Below are positions 49,346 through 58,524 of a stretch of DNA of 64,000 nucleotides, in pieces. The translations under genes were made by a program, and so were the position numbers. Positions within the stretch are counted from its first letter, which is position 1; every line of letters starts with the position of its first letter. Source of the stretch: Methanobacteriota archaeon. Lineage in GTDB: Archaea; Halobacteriota; Methanomicrobia; Methanomicrobiales; Methanoculleaceae. The notes under the pieces are model-generated. The model did not search any database, was not told the origin of the DNA, and saw nothing but the letters and a program-made list of their open reading frames with translations. The stretch lies in the NCBI GenBank assembly GCA_016841955.1, contig JAENYE010000007.1, positions 1 through 64,000 on the forward strand, written 5' to 3'.

Positions 49346-50912
49346 TACAGGGCTCTTCGTCGCAATAACGCTGGCGTATCTCGTCATTATCATCGGCCTC
49401 GGCTATCTCGGCTACCGCCAGACAAAAGAGAACGACGATTATATGGTCGCCGGCAGGAAGATCCATCCCGTAATTCTTGCCCTCTCCTATGGAGCGACGT
49501 TCATCAGCACGTCCGCCATCGTCGGTTTCGGCGGGGTTGCGGCGCAGCTCGGCATGGGACTGATCTGGCTGACCGTCCTGAACATCGGGCTTGGTATTCT
49601 CATCGCATTCGTCGTCTTCGGAAAACGAACCCGCAAGATCGGGAGTCAGCTCCGTGCCGTGACCTTTCCCGACCTGATGGGGAAGTGCTACGGGTCGTCG
49701 TTCATGCAGTATGCCGCAGGGCTCGTCATCGTCGTCGGCATGCCGCTGTATACGGCGGCGATCCTGATCGGCGGAGCCCAGTTCATCACGAGCACGCTGC
49801 AGATCCCGTATAACACCTCGCTCATCGCGTTCGCCGCGATCGTCGCCCTCTACGTGGTGCTGGGTGGACTCATCGCCGTCATGTACACCGACGCGCTGCA
49901 GGGGGGGATCATGCTCGTCGGGATGACCATCCTTCTTGCGCTCACCTACATCAAGCTCGGGGGCATTGTTGAAGCAAACACCGCCCTTGCCGGGATGTCG
50001 GACCTCGTCCCGCAGGCGCTCGCCGCCGGGGGGATGACCGGGTGGGCTTCCATGCCGGCACTCGGATCGCCCATCTGGCTCACGCTGGTGACGACGCTCG
50101 TTCTCGGGGTGGGCATCGGGGTGCTGGCGCAGCCTCAACTCGTGGTCCGGTTCATGACCGTCAAGGACACCCGATCGCTGAACCGTGCGGTCCTCGTCGG
50201 CGGACCGTTCATCCTGATGATGACCGGGGTCGCCTTCACGGTCGGCGCGCTCACCAACGTATACTTCTACCAGACCCAGGGAGTGATTGCCCTGCAGGCG
50301 GCCACCGAGGGCAACGTCGACACGATCATACCGAATTTCATCAACGCGTCGATGCCGGACCTCTTCGTCGTCGTCTTCATGCTGGCGCTCCTTGCCGCTG
50401 CGATGTCCACGCTCAGTTCCCTCTTCCATACCATGGGAACGTCTCTCGGGTTCGACGTCGTGCGGCGCACCGGTTCCGAGAAAGCGTCGATGAGGCCGAT
50501 CCGGGTGGCGACCGTCGTCATGATCGCCATAAGCGTCGTCCTTGCCTTCATCATGCCCGGCAGCATCATCGCCCGGGCGACGGCGATGTTCATGGGCCTC
50601 TGTGCATCCGCGTTCCTGCCGACCTACGCCCATGCCATGTACAGCAGCAGGCCATCGCTCCGCGCTGCAAAGATGAGCCTGATCGCCGGAGCGGTCGCCT
50701 GGTTCGCATGGACCGCCTTCGTCCACATCAAAGAGTCGGAAGCACTCGGCCTCTCCGACTTCCTCTTCGGGGTTCCGGCGGTCCTTCCCATGCCGTGGCA
50801 GGTCGTGGACCCTCTCGTCATTGCCCTCCCCCTCTCGGCGGCTGCACTGCTGGTCGGGTGGGTGCTCGACCGCTATGGGGTGCCCGTGGAGAAAGGGGCC
50901 GAGGCTGCCTGA
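49335..50912 (+). CDS. Sodium:solute symporter (SSS family)
   Basis: A 525-residue transporter with about 13 membrane segments. ITLAYLVIIIGLGYLGYRQT, YGATFISTSAIVGFGGVAAQ and SRPSLRAAKMS regions match SSS/PutP-PanF permeases, and LAQPQLVVRFMTVKDTRSLN is the usual later block. Solute unknown. Start ATG 49335 follows GGAGGAGCAACGGG. It is coupled to the small accessory gene. A 9-bp hairpin after its stop (50941-50963) may end the transcript. Confidence 0.85.
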   Translation: MAVDTGLFVAITLAYLVIIIGLGYLGYRQTKENDDYMVAGRKIHPVILALSYGATFISTSAIVGFGGVAAQLGMGLIWLTVLNIGLGILIAFVVFGKRTRKIGSQLRAVTFPDLMGKCYGSSFMQYAAGLVIVVGMPLYTAAILIGGAQFITSTLQIPYNTSLIAFAAIVALYVVLGGLIAVMYTDALQGGIMLVGMTILLALTYIKLGGIVEANTALAGMSDLVPQALAAGGMTGWASMPALGSPIWLTLVTTLVLGVGIGVLAQPQLVVRFMTVKDTRSLNRAVLVGGPFILMMTGVAFTVGALTNVYFYQTQGVIALQAATEGNVDTIIPNFINASMPDLFVVVFMLALLAAAMSTLSSLFHTMGTSLGFDVVRRTGSEKASMRPIRVATVVMIAISVVLAFIMPGSIIARATAMFMGLCASAFLPTYAHAMYSSRPSLRAAKMSLIAGAVAWFAWTAFVHIKESEALGLSDFLFGVPAVLPMPWQVVDPLVIALPLSAAALLVGWVLDRYGVPVEKGAEAA

Positions 50913-50940
50913 GGGGCGGTTCTCCTCACAACTCTTTTCA

Positions 50941-50963
50941 GGCATCCGGGCAAACCGGATGCC
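50941..50963 (+). terminator. Hairpin downstream of the symporter
   Basis: GGCATCCGG, loop GCAAA, CCGGATGCC: a perfect 9-bp stem ~28 nt after the symporter stop. It could act as a terminator or RNA-stabilising hairpin. No T-run follows directly. Confidence 0.45.
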
Positions 50964-51002
50964 GTCGCTACGGCTGTAAAAAATCTCTCACAGGGAGGTT
51001 CA

Positions 51003-51338
51003 ATGCTCAAAGTGCAGCCTGACGCGGCATTCTCCGTCCCGCCCGTCCGTGCGCACGCCGTCGGCGTACTGCCGGATCAGGAGCGCCGGGAGGCGGGCGA
51101 GGCTCCCCTCGTCCAGGTCTCCTACGTACTGGTGGCGGTGCCGTGCACCCTGCTCCCGTCCACGCTCATCGCCTTCGGGCTCTTCATGATCCCATTCATC
51201 CACTGGCATCTACCGCTCTCGAGCGCTCTGCTCTACCTCTGCCTCATCCTCGGCGATAGCGCCGTGGCGGCAACTGTCTTCCTGCTCATCTGCATGATAT
51301 CCGCGGTGCTGCGAAAGCCCGCTTCCGCCGCCCGGTGA
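51003..51338 (+). CDS. Small hypothetical membrane protein
   Basis: A 111-residue protein with two hydrophobic segments (about 42-65 and 75-100). CAGGGAGGTTCA precedes ATG 51003, a good ribosome site. Not recognised. May be part of the symporter transcript if the hairpin at 50941 is not a terminator. Confidence 0.5.
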   Translation: MLKVQPDAAFSVPPVRAHAVGVLPDQERREAGEAPLVQVSYVLVAVPCTLLPSTLIAFGLFMIPFIHWHLPLSSALLYLCLILGDSAVAATVFLLICMISAVLRKPASAAR

Positions 51339-51443
51339 GATATCCCTTCGGGAAGGGAGAATGCGGTAAAAAGTGCTTGTCAGAACATCGTAGTGCATGC
51401 AGCACCATTTTATTTAACGGTCGGTGCTGCAGAGTACGTACCT

Positions 51444-53990
51444 ATGAGTGGAAAGGAAGGCCGGTATACCCGGATCCGGGAATTTCTTCAGGACCGGTAT
51501 CCCGAGGCGGTTTCAATCTCCACAATCTCGCGGACTTTGAAGATGAACCGCGGTTCCGTGGCCAAATATCTCGAGGTCCTCCAGTCTCACGGCCATGTAG
51601 TCATGAAACCCTTTGGCAAGGCCAAATTATATTCGTCGGCTCAAAATGTCCCGTTCGATGATCTCTTCGACTATCTTTCCGATGCGATCGTCATCCTCGA
51701 CGCGGACCTTCATATCCTCATGGTGAATAAAAGTTTCATCGATACCTTCAACATTCATTCCGGAAGGAACATCCTCGGCAGCGAAATGTCCCGGATACAT
51801 CTGGCGCTCTTTGATAACCCCATAATCTGGGAAAATATTAACCGGATCCTGAGTTCCCAGACCTTCATCAACGAGATGCTGCTGATCGAGCGTGGGACTG
51901 AACGGATATTTCTCATGGAATTCATCTCCACGGTTATACCTTCCATCTCGTTTACCGGAAAACCGGGAATCATGCTAAGCCTCCGCGACATCACCATGTG
52001 GAAGAAAACCGAAGAGGCGTTGAAAAACAGCGAACGTAAGATTCGCACCCTTTTCGAGGAAGTCCCGAGCGGCATCTTCCTCTTCCAGGAAGACGGGACC
52101 ATCCTGAATGCAAACCGGGCTTCGCTCGAGATCCTCGGGCTCGCGAGGTTCACCGACCTTGCAGATTTCAAGCTCTATGACATCATGTGTTCCCGGGAGA
52201 TTGTCCAGGACCTGATCAGGAAAGGGAAGATCGCTGAATTGACTCTGTCATGCAATTTTGACCGGCTGAAATCGGAGACGCTTACGTCGACCAAAAAATC
52301 AGGCGTCGCGTATTTTCAGGTTGTGTTTGCACCGGTCACCGATAAAGGGGGAAAAGCGCCCCGTGAATTTTTTATTCTCTTCCTCGATATCACGGCAAAG
52401 AAAATTGCCGAGAAACAGCTGAAAGAGCGATACCAGGGGATAATGAGCAACCTTCCGGGGATCATTTACCAGTTCTATGCCCGCGATTCCGGAGAATGGG
52501 GAGTTTATTACGTCAATGAACGCTCGCAGGAGATCTATGGGGTAACGACCGAGCCGCTGGATACCTGGTTTGCGAGGTACGGCGCATGCATCGCTCCGGA
52601 AGATCAGGAACGCTGGTTCGAATCGATCAACGATGTGATCCGGAGGGTTGCACCATGGGAGTTCGAGGGACGATTCCTGAAACCCACCGGGGAGGAGATG
52701 TACATCCGGGGAGTCTCGCAGCCGGTGCGTCTGAAGAACGAGACGGTCTGGAACGGGATATTCCTGGATATTACCGACCGGAGGAAAGCGGAGGAGGCAC
52801 TGCGCATGAGCGAAGAGCGGCTCCGGGGTATTACCAGTAACCTTCCGGGGATCGTCTACCAGTTCTATGCCCGCGACTCCGGCACATGGGGTATGTACTA
52901 CGTCGATGACCGTTCCACTGAAGTCTATGGTCTCCCCCCTGACCCCCTGGATACCTGGTTTGAGAGGTACGGCGCATGCATCGCTCCGGAGGACCGGGAA
53001 CGCTGGGTCAGATCGATAGAGGACACGATACAGAGAGTTGCACCCTGGGAGTTCGAGGGGAAATTTATCAAGCCGACCGGAGAGGAGATGTTCATCCGGG
53101 TACTCTCACAACCCGTCCGGCTGAAGAACGAGACGGTCTGGAATGGGATCATCCTCGATATCACCGACCGGAAGAGAGCGGAGGAGGCACTGCGCATGAG
53201 CGAAGAGCGGCTCCGGGGTATCACCAGTAACCTTCCGGGGATCGTCTACCAGTTCTATGCCCGCGGCTCCGGCACATGGGGTATGTACTACGTCGATGAC
53301 CGTTCCACCGAAGTCTATGGTCTCCTCCCTGACCCCCTGGATACCTGGATCCAGCGCTACGGTTCCTGTATCGCTCCGGAGGACCGGGAACGCTGGGTCA
53401 GATCGATAGAGGACGCGATACAGAGAGTTGCACCCTGGGAGTTCGAGGGGAAATTTATCAAGCCGACCGGAGAGGAGATGTTCATCCGGGTACTCTCACA
53501 ACCCGTCCGGCTGAAGAACGAGACGGTCTGGAATGGGATCATCCTCGACATCACCGACCGGAAGAGGGCGGAGGAGGCGCTTAGCAGGACCGAATTGAAG
53601 GAGGTCCGGTATCACTCGTTCTTTGAGAACACCTGCAACGGCGTATTGATCTATGAGCCGGTCGGGCAGGGAGAGGAGTACATCATCAAAGACGTCAACA
53701 GGGTAACAGCAGCCCTCCTGCGGATGAATAAAGAAGATCTCGTCGGGAAGAAACTCTTCGAGGAATTCCCCGATCTCCCGAACCCGTACGTGCACGATCT
53801 CCTGTATCGCGTTCTGACCACCGAAAAGCCGGAGTTCGTTACGCCGCTCAAATACCGGAACCGCGAGGACTTTCCCTGGATCTCCCATTATGTCTTCAAA
53901 CTTCCTTCCGGGGAGATCGCGTCGTTCATGATCGACGTCACCGAAGCAGTGATCGAGGACACAGACCCAGGATCAGAGGCCGGCGCGTAG
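51444..53990 (+). CDS. PAS-domain sensor with N-terminal winged helix and tandem PAS units
   Basis: An 848-residue protein without a kinase domain. The first ~65 residues form a winged helix (EFLQDRYPEAVSISTISRTL, then GSVAKYLEVLQSHG), followed by PAS domains from ~70 and ~200. Three 130-residue PAS-PAC units then follow (LPGIVYQFYARDSGTWGMYY, DTWFERYGACIAPEDRERWV, WEFEGKFIKPTGEEMFIRVL), and a last PAS near 720-840. Units 2 and 3 are almost identical DNA, so the duplication is recent. TTTTATTTAA (51408-51417) is its TATA; ATG 51444 fits that. It probably senses a signal and regulates transcription by its own winged helix. Confidence 0.85.
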   Translation: MSGKEGRYTRIREFLQDRYPEAVSISTISRTLKMNRGSVAKYLEVLQSHGHVVMKPFGKAKLYSSAQNVPFDDLFDYLSDAIVILDADLHILMVNKSFIDTFNIHSGRNILGSEMSRIHLALFDNPIIWENINRILSSQTFINEMLLIERGTERIFLMEFISTVIPSISFTGKPGIMLSLRDITMWKKTEEALKNSERKIRTLFEEVPSGIFLFQEDGTILNANRASLEILGLARFTDLADFKLYDIMCSREIVQDLIRKGKIAELTLSCNFDRLKSETLTSTKKSGVAYFQVVFAPVTDKGGKAPREFFILFLDITAKKIAEKQLKERYQGIMSNLPGIIYQFYARDSGEWGVYYVNERSQEIYGVTTEPLDTWFARYGACIAPEDQERWFESINDVIRRVAPWEFEGRFLKPTGEEMYIRGVSQPVRLKNETVWNGIFLDITDRRKAEEALRMSEERLRGITSNLPGIVYQFYARDSGTWGMYYVDDRSTEVYGLPPDPLDTWFERYGACIAPEDRERWVRSIEDTIQRVAPWEFEGKFIKPTGEEMFIRVLSQPVRLKNETVWNGIILDITDRKRAEEALRMSEERLRGITSNLPGIVYQFYARGSGTWGMYYVDDRSTEVYGLLPDPLDTWIQRYGSCIAPEDRERWVRSIEDAIQRVAPWEFEGKFIKPTGEEMFIRVLSQPVRLKNETVWNGIILDITDRKRAEEALSRTELKEVRYHSFFENTCNGVLIYEPVGQGEEYIIKDVNRVTAALLRMNKEDLVGKKLFEEFPDLPNPYVHDLLYRVLTTEKPEFVTPLKYRNREDFPWISHYVFKLPSGEIASFMIDVTEAVIEDTDPGSEAGA
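52411..53580 (+). repeat. Three tandem 390-bp units in the PAS gene
   Basis: Units at about 52411-52800, 52801-53190 and 53191-53580, each exactly 390 bp (130 codons). The second and third differ at only a small number of bases; the first is more diverged. The unit boundaries fall between PAC linkers, so the frame is kept. Confidence 0.85.
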
Positions 53991-54481
53991 CTCGCACACC
54001 TTCCGGCGGGACCCCCTCTTTTTTGCGCTCATCCTTTCTCGCCATCCATGCATCTTGTGAGTGGAGTATTCAACGGCGAGCAATAACTGATCGCAGATCT
54101 TTCCGCAGGGGAGGGGATCCGGGAGTCTTTTTCCATGCATAGGGGAAAACCGGGAGTATTCGCAGAATCATTGACGGTAGCCGTCTTCACGTAATGGCGA
54201 GCAATAAAACGCAGATTTATCCGTGCCATAGTTAAATTTCAGTACGTGGATGAAAGTCCACAATACCGGAAATGAGCGAAACAGCATAGCATGGGCGAGG
54301 CAGCCGGGATCCACAATAACGTAAGTTGAGGTCAACAACTTTCGACGATTATCGCCTCGGATATGTGGACTCCAGCCGAACACACCGATCAATGTATGTC
54401 CGGAACAGCAGTTCAATATTTTGGTCGCGGGATCGTCACTACCCGTGCATGCCCCCTCTTTTCCGGCACGAGGTAGTAAAC
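53991..54481. promoter_or_regulatory. Long region upstream of adf with repeats
   Basis: 490 nt. T-run 54019-54024 may end the PAS gene transcript. Two similar sequences GGCGAGCAATAA..CGCAGATYTWTCCG lie at 54075-54105 and 54196-54223. AATATTTTGG near 54415 is a possible TATA for adf. No gene found. Confidence 0.45.
54075..54223 (+). repeat. Direct repeat pair upstream of adf
   Basis: GGCGAGCAATAA followed by CGCAGATCTTTCCG (54075-54105) and by CGCAGATTTATCCG (54196-54223). The two copies are about 121 bp apart in the same direction, 260-400 nt before adf. Their function is unknown; regulatory binding sites are possible. Confidence 0.55.
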
Positions 54482-55474
54482 ATGGAGACGAAAGTAGGAT
54501 ATTTCGCGTCTCTGGAGCAGTACAAGCCCAGAGAAGCACTGGAACAGACCATTCGGGCAGAAAATGTCGGATTCGACTCGGTCTGGGCCGACGACCATTT
54601 CCACCCGTGGTACCACACGAATGCGCAGTCCGCACAGGCCTGGGCATGGATGGGAGCGGCACTCGAAGCAACGAAGAGGGTCTTTATCTCCACCTGCATC
54701 ACCTGCCCGATCATGAGATACAATCCGGCGATTGTCGCGCAGACATTCGCAACACTCCGGCAGATGTATCCGGGAAGAGTGGGTATCGCCGTCGGCGCCG
54801 GCGAGGCCATGAATGAAGTGCCGGTGACCGGTGAGTGGCCAAGCGTACCCGAGCGGCAGGACATGACGGTGGAAGCCATCGGAGTGATGCGTCAGCTCTG
54901 GGGAAGCCAGGAGCCCGTCACCTTCAAGGGGAAGTATTTCACCCTCGACAAGGCGTTCATGTACACCAAACCCGAAGATGAGGTTCCTCTCTACTTCAGC
55001 GGAATGGGTCCGAAGGGTGCACGGCTTGCAGGGAAATACGGCGACCACCTTATGACGGTGGCTGCGGACCCGTCTGTGCTGAAGAACGTTACCATCCCGA
55101 ACTTCGTAAAGGGTGCGGCTGACTCGGGAAAAGACCCCGCCAAGATGGAGCGTGCGATGCTGATCTGGTACTCCGTCGATCCCGACTATGACAAAGCAAT
55201 TGAGGGACTGCGCTTCTGGGCCGGTTGCCTGGTTCCTGCCATGTTCAAGTACAAGGTCTACGATTCAAAGGAGGTCGAACTCCACGCGAACCTCGTAGGG
55301 CATGACATGATGAAAGAAAACTTCATGGTTGCAACCGATGCGGAAGGGCTCATCAAGGAGATCGAGAGATTCAAAGCCGCCGGAATCACTCATTTCTGCC
55401 TCGGAAATTCGAGTCCCGATGTGAACCGGGGCATCGATATCTTCAAGGAAGTAATCCCCGCAGTGAAAGAATAA
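54482..55474 (+). CDS. adf: F420-dependent secondary alcohol dehydrogenase
   Basis: A 330-residue enzyme of the bacterial luciferase-like F420 family. It oxidises secondary alcohols such as isopropanol with coenzyme F420. Blocks GYFASLEQYKPREALEQ, WADDHFHPWYHTNAQSAQAW, STCITCPIMRYNPAIVAQTF and VGAGEAMNEVPVTGEWPSVP correspond closely to the Adf protein I recall from Methanoculleus thermophilus, whose length is the same. ATG 54482 matches its N-terminus. Single gene, with the repeat-bearing long upstream region. Confidence 0.95.
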   Translation: METKVGYFASLEQYKPREALEQTIRAENVGFDSVWADDHFHPWYHTNAQSAQAWAWMGAALEATKRVFISTCITCPIMRYNPAIVAQTFATLRQMYPGRVGIAVGAGEAMNEVPVTGEWPSVPERQDMTVEAIGVMRQLWGSQEPVTFKGKYFTLDKAFMYTKPEDEVPLYFSGMGPKGARLAGKYGDHLMTVAADPSVLKNVTIPNFVKGAADSGKDPAKMERAMLIWYSVDPDYDKAIEGLRFWAGCLVPAMFKYKVYDSKEVELHANLVGHDMMKENFMVATDAEGLIKEIERFKAAGITHFCLGNSSPDVNRGIDIFKEVIPAVKE

Positions 55475-55492
55475 GATTTACCCATCTTACTC

Positions 55493-55497
55493 TTTTT
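55493..55497 (+). terminator. T-run after adf
   Basis: TTTTT at 55493-55497, 19 nt after the adf stop, fits an archaeal oligo-T terminator. Confidence 0.4.
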
Positions 55498-55524
55498 ACC
55501 TGCCCATGGGACTGGAGAACAATT

Positions 55525-55917
55525 ATGGAAAAGAAGAACGTCCTGGACATCTTTGACCAGGGAGTCGTGTTTCTCCCCGATCTTGAGATCATGAGTGCGG
55601 AAAAACCCTGGTATCCGCATCCTGAGTGGAAAGGGGTCTTTCTCAAAGACCTGGTGACCGGAAAAGCGACTGGCGGTGCGTTCAGCTACCACCTCGTCCG
55701 GGTGTGGAAGAACTGTGAGGTCATGGACCATGACCATGAAACCCAGTGGGAATGGAATCGTATCATCGACGGGACGGGGGTCTTTTTGTTCGAAGACAAG
55801 GAGATTCCCCTCGCTGACGGTCAGACATTTGTCACCCCGCCAGGGGTCCGTCATGCGGTGAGTGCGCACCATGAGGATCTTTCGCTGCTGGCAGTGTTCG
55901 TACCGGCGCTCGTATGA
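55525..55917 (+). CDS. Cupin-domain protein
   Basis: A 130-residue single cupin. MDHDHETQWEWNRIIDGTG gives the metal-binding His-His-Glu cluster (cupin motif 1), and ADGQTFVTPPGVRHAVSA gives motif 2 with a second-motif histidine. Substrate unknown. It follows adf by 50 nt on the same strand and may be co-transcribed. Confidence 0.8.
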   Translation: MEKKNVLDIFDQGVVFLPDLEIMSAEKPWYPHPEWKGVFLKDLVTGKATGGAFSYHLVRVWKNCEVMDHDHETQWEWNRIIDGTGVFLFEDKEIPLADGQTFVTPPGVRHAVSAHHEDLSLLAVFVPALV

Positions 55918-55974
55918 GTCGTCGCATGTGGATGTTCCTGTACCGGTACCATTCAATTTTTTGGGAACGAGTCT

Positions 55975-56167
55975 CCCTGCCCGAATCCGGCAGAACGTCT
56001 TCGAGGAAGAGGGAGGCCGTCTGCCCGGCGGCGAAGGTCAGGAGGCTGAGAAACGATACGGAGAACCCGGGATAGGTACTCTGCACCATCCAGTACGTGG
56101 CAAGCAGTACCGCAAGGAAGACCTCGACGACGATTGTGCAGAGGATCACCGTACCCGTATCCATCAT
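55975..56167 (-). pseudogene. N-terminal membrane fragment of a sensor protein
   Basis: Minus-strand frame from ATG 56167 reads VILCTIVVEVFLAVLLATYW, then GFSVSFLSLLTFAAGQTASL, membrane segments like those that begin some diguanylate-cyclase or histidine-kinase proteins. The frame then runs into the antisense of the cupin gene, so only the start survives. Confidence 0.45.
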
Positions 56168-56421
56168 GATTCTGTTCCACCGGCAGGAGAGGCTGCAACC
56201 GGACCTGAGCGGTTAGCAGTGGAGAACGCAGGTGAGGGTGTAGAGACACGCCTTTTGCCGGTGGCGATCGGCAGAACTCTCCCGTGGATGGATACCGTCC
56301 GGCTGCCGGGATTATCCCGGGCAGTGATACTCAGGATATACGGTTTGCAAATCGATATAAAAAAAGCAGATGCTTTATATTCGTTCCTATCCAGATGTGC
56401 TAAGTGTTTTTCTGGTACGAG
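56168..56421. promoter_or_regulatory. Promoter region of the 7TM histidine kinase
   Basis: CTTTATAT (56373-56380) is a TATA box ~40 nt before ATG 56422. No gene. Confidence 0.4.
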
Positions 56422-58122
56422 ATGCTGACCCCGCTCTATTTCCTTGCCACCGCTGCCGTGGTGCTTCTCGGGGCGTTCATACTCGGGAAAAATTCTCACA
56501 GCCGCCTCCACCAGTTCTTTTTCCTCGCCTCGCTTACGTGGGCGTTCTGGGCGTTCAGCGAATTTATGCAGCATACGCTGGCGGGCACGGCCGGCGCCGA
56601 TCTCTGGGTCGCGGCAGAAGCGATCTGGGTTGTCGATACCGCCGTTTCCCTTCACTTCATCCTCCTGTTCGTAAAGAGCCCGTACCTCCTCGCCTCCCGC
56701 GCTCCCCGGACGCTCGCCGCCCTCTACGTACCGGCCGCCGTATTCCTGTATGCCGGGTACTGCACGGACGCATTCGTAACCGCGACCACGCCGGCCTCTT
56801 TTGAATTGGAGGGGTTGACCGCCGGATGCCTCGTCGTTCTCCTGGCCTACCTCTGGTCGCTCGCCTGCGCCACGCTCGGCTGGCTACTCTCTATCCGGTA
56901 CATGCTGCGGACCCCGGCCGGGGCAGAACGCCGGCAGGCGAGGCTCGTCGCCATCGGCATAACCGTTCCGCTGATCTCCGGCTTCTCCTACCTGGCATCG
57001 GATACGGTGCCGTGGCTCATGGTCTTCGAGCTCCCGCCAGTCACCGCGCTCTGGTTCTCGCTCTTCGTCGGATACGCGATCTGGAAGTACGGGCTTTTCG
57101 TCATCACGCCGCAGACGACGGCGGATACCATCATATCCACGATGAACGACGGGCTGCTGCTCCTCGACGAACGGAATTGCATCATCGAGACGAACGCCGC
57201 ACTGACGACGATGCTCGGGTGCGACCGACCCGGGCTGATCGGCGCTCCGGCAGACACGCTCTTCTCCAACCGCCCGGAAACCGCGAATATTCTCTCGGCC
57301 ATCCGGGCAGCCGGATCGGTCTCGGACTGCGAGACCACCCTGCAGCAGAGAGACGGCCGGCCGCTCCCGGTCAGCCTCTCCGGTGCCGCCGTCAGGAGTG
57401 ACGACGGAGCGGTTGCCGGAGCCGTGGTAATCCTCCGGGACATCGCGGAGCGGAAGATACACGAGAACGCCCTGTTGGAGTCGAACAAAAAGCTCGCGCT
57501 CCTCTCGAGCATCACCCGGCACGACCTCCTGAATCAGGTCACGGTTATCCGCGGCAATCTCAATTTTGCATCGGAGGACACGCAGGACGCCGCTGTTCTC
57601 GACTGGCTTGCAAAGTGCGACGCGGCGGCCGCGCTCATCCAGCAGCAGGTCGAGTTCACCCGCGACTACCAGGACCTCGGCCAGCAGTCTCCGGTCTGGC
57701 AGAACGTCAGTTCCGTCGTGGCGGCCTCCGCCACCGCGTTCCGGGGGGCGCCGGTGACGATCCGCGCCGATACCGGTGGCGCGGAGGTCTATGCCGATCC
57801 CCTCTTTTCCCGGGTCGTCTACAACCTCATCGACAACGCGCTCCGCCACGGCGGGAACGTGACGGAGATCTCCTTCTCGGTCCGGCACGATAACGGCTGT
57901 GCGATCCTCCGTTGCGAGGACAACGGGCAGGGGGTTCCGCCCGAGGAGAAGGACGGCCTGTTCCGGTGGGGTGTCGGCAGGAATACGGGCCACGGCCTCT
58001 TTCTCTCGCGCGAGATCCTCGCCATCACCGGGATCGACCTCCTGGAGACCGGGACGCCGGGAGAGGGGGCGCGGTTCGATATGCGGATCCCTGAGGGCAA
58101 TATCAGGTACGGCGAGACGTAA
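56422..58122 (+). CDS. Membrane histidine kinase with N-terminal 7TM sensor and PAS
   Basis: A 566-residue kinase. Residues ~1-220 have about seven membrane segments in the arrangement of the HisKA_7TM sensor. A PAS domain follows (ISTMNDGLLLLDERN, with NAALTTMLG). The dimerisation/phospho-acceptor His367 lies in ITRHDLLNQ, and the ATPase domain has NLIDNALRHGG, CEDNGQGVPPEEKDGLF and GHGLFLSREIL. GTG 56404 is also in frame; ATG 56422 suits the TATA at 56373. No response regulator is next to it. Confidence 0.87.
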   Translation: MLTPLYFLATAAVVLLGAFILGKNSHSRLHQFFFLASLTWAFWAFSEFMQHTLAGTAGADLWVAAEAIWVVDTAVSLHFILLFVKSPYLLASRAPRTLAALYVPAAVFLYAGYCTDAFVTATTPASFELEGLTAGCLVVLLAYLWSLACATLGWLLSIRYMLRTPAGAERRQARLVAIGITVPLISGFSYLASDTVPWLMVFELPPVTALWFSLFVGYAIWKYGLFVITPQTTADTIISTMNDGLLLLDERNCIIETNAALTTMLGCDRPGLIGAPADTLFSNRPETANILSAIRAAGSVSDCETTLQQRDGRPLPVSLSGAAVRSDDGAVAGAVVILRDIAERKIHENALLESNKKLALLSSITRHDLLNQVTVIRGNLNFASEDTQDAAVLDWLAKCDAAAALIQQQVEFTRDYQDLGQQSPVWQNVSSVVAASATAFRGAPVTIRADTGGAEVYADPLFSRVVYNLIDNALRHGGNVTEISFSVRHDNGCAILRCEDNGQGVPPEEKDGLFRWGVGRNTGHGLFLSREILAITGIDLLETGTPGEGARFDMRIPEGNIRYGET

Positions 58123-58524
58123 ACCCGGGCGAACTCTCAAGGCCCGTGCTCCCCGAGATCGTCGGCATCGTCCCGGGCGGTATTCCGGTCATCCGCGGCT
58201 GTGCCCACGTTCCGGGAAGGTTATATGGATGTCAGTCCTTTCTCCTGGAACCGGAGTTCAAGCACCGTTAGGTGCGATCTGCGACGGTTCGTTAGAACCG
58301 GAGCTTAAGCACCGCCAGGTGCGACCTGCGACGCTCTGGAGAACGACTGTCCGCAGGATGCGATGGCCCGAAGGGCCGGAGCTTGAGAAACCCGAAGGGT
58401 TTCGGACAGGAGTTCGAGAAGACCGAAGGTCTTCGAGGAGCGGAGCTTAAGCACCGCCCGGTGCGACCGCGTGCGGGAATAAGACCGCTGCTGCCGTGCA
58501 GAAGTTACGAAAAAAGTGAGGAAG
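58123..58524. other. Intergenic region holding a hairpin repeat array
   Basis: About 400 nt between convergent genes. The hairpin repeats at 58253-58470 fill most of it. Plus-strand frames here read pseudo-periodic peptides such as ELKHRQVRP and ELKHRPVRP, which arise from the repeats and not from a gene. Confidence 0.5.
58253..58470 (+). repeat. Six-hairpin array with a shared GGAG lead
   Basis: Units start GGAG(C/T)T(T/C)(A/G)AG in five of six cases. Stems are GCACC-GTTA-GGTGC (58262-58275), GCACC-GCCA-GGTGC (58309-58322), GGCCC-GAA-GGGCC (58365-58377), AAACCC-GAA-GGGTTT (58388-58402), AAGACC-GAA-GGTCTT (58419-58433) and GCACC-GCCC-GGTGC (58451-58464). The stems differ but each pairs. Confidence 0.8.

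Noticed and set aside
49272-50945. A 557-codon minus-strand frame over the symporter
   Set aside because: Shadow frame of a clear transporter gene; composition (Asp/His/Arg-rich) is typical of antisense reading of GC-rich codons.
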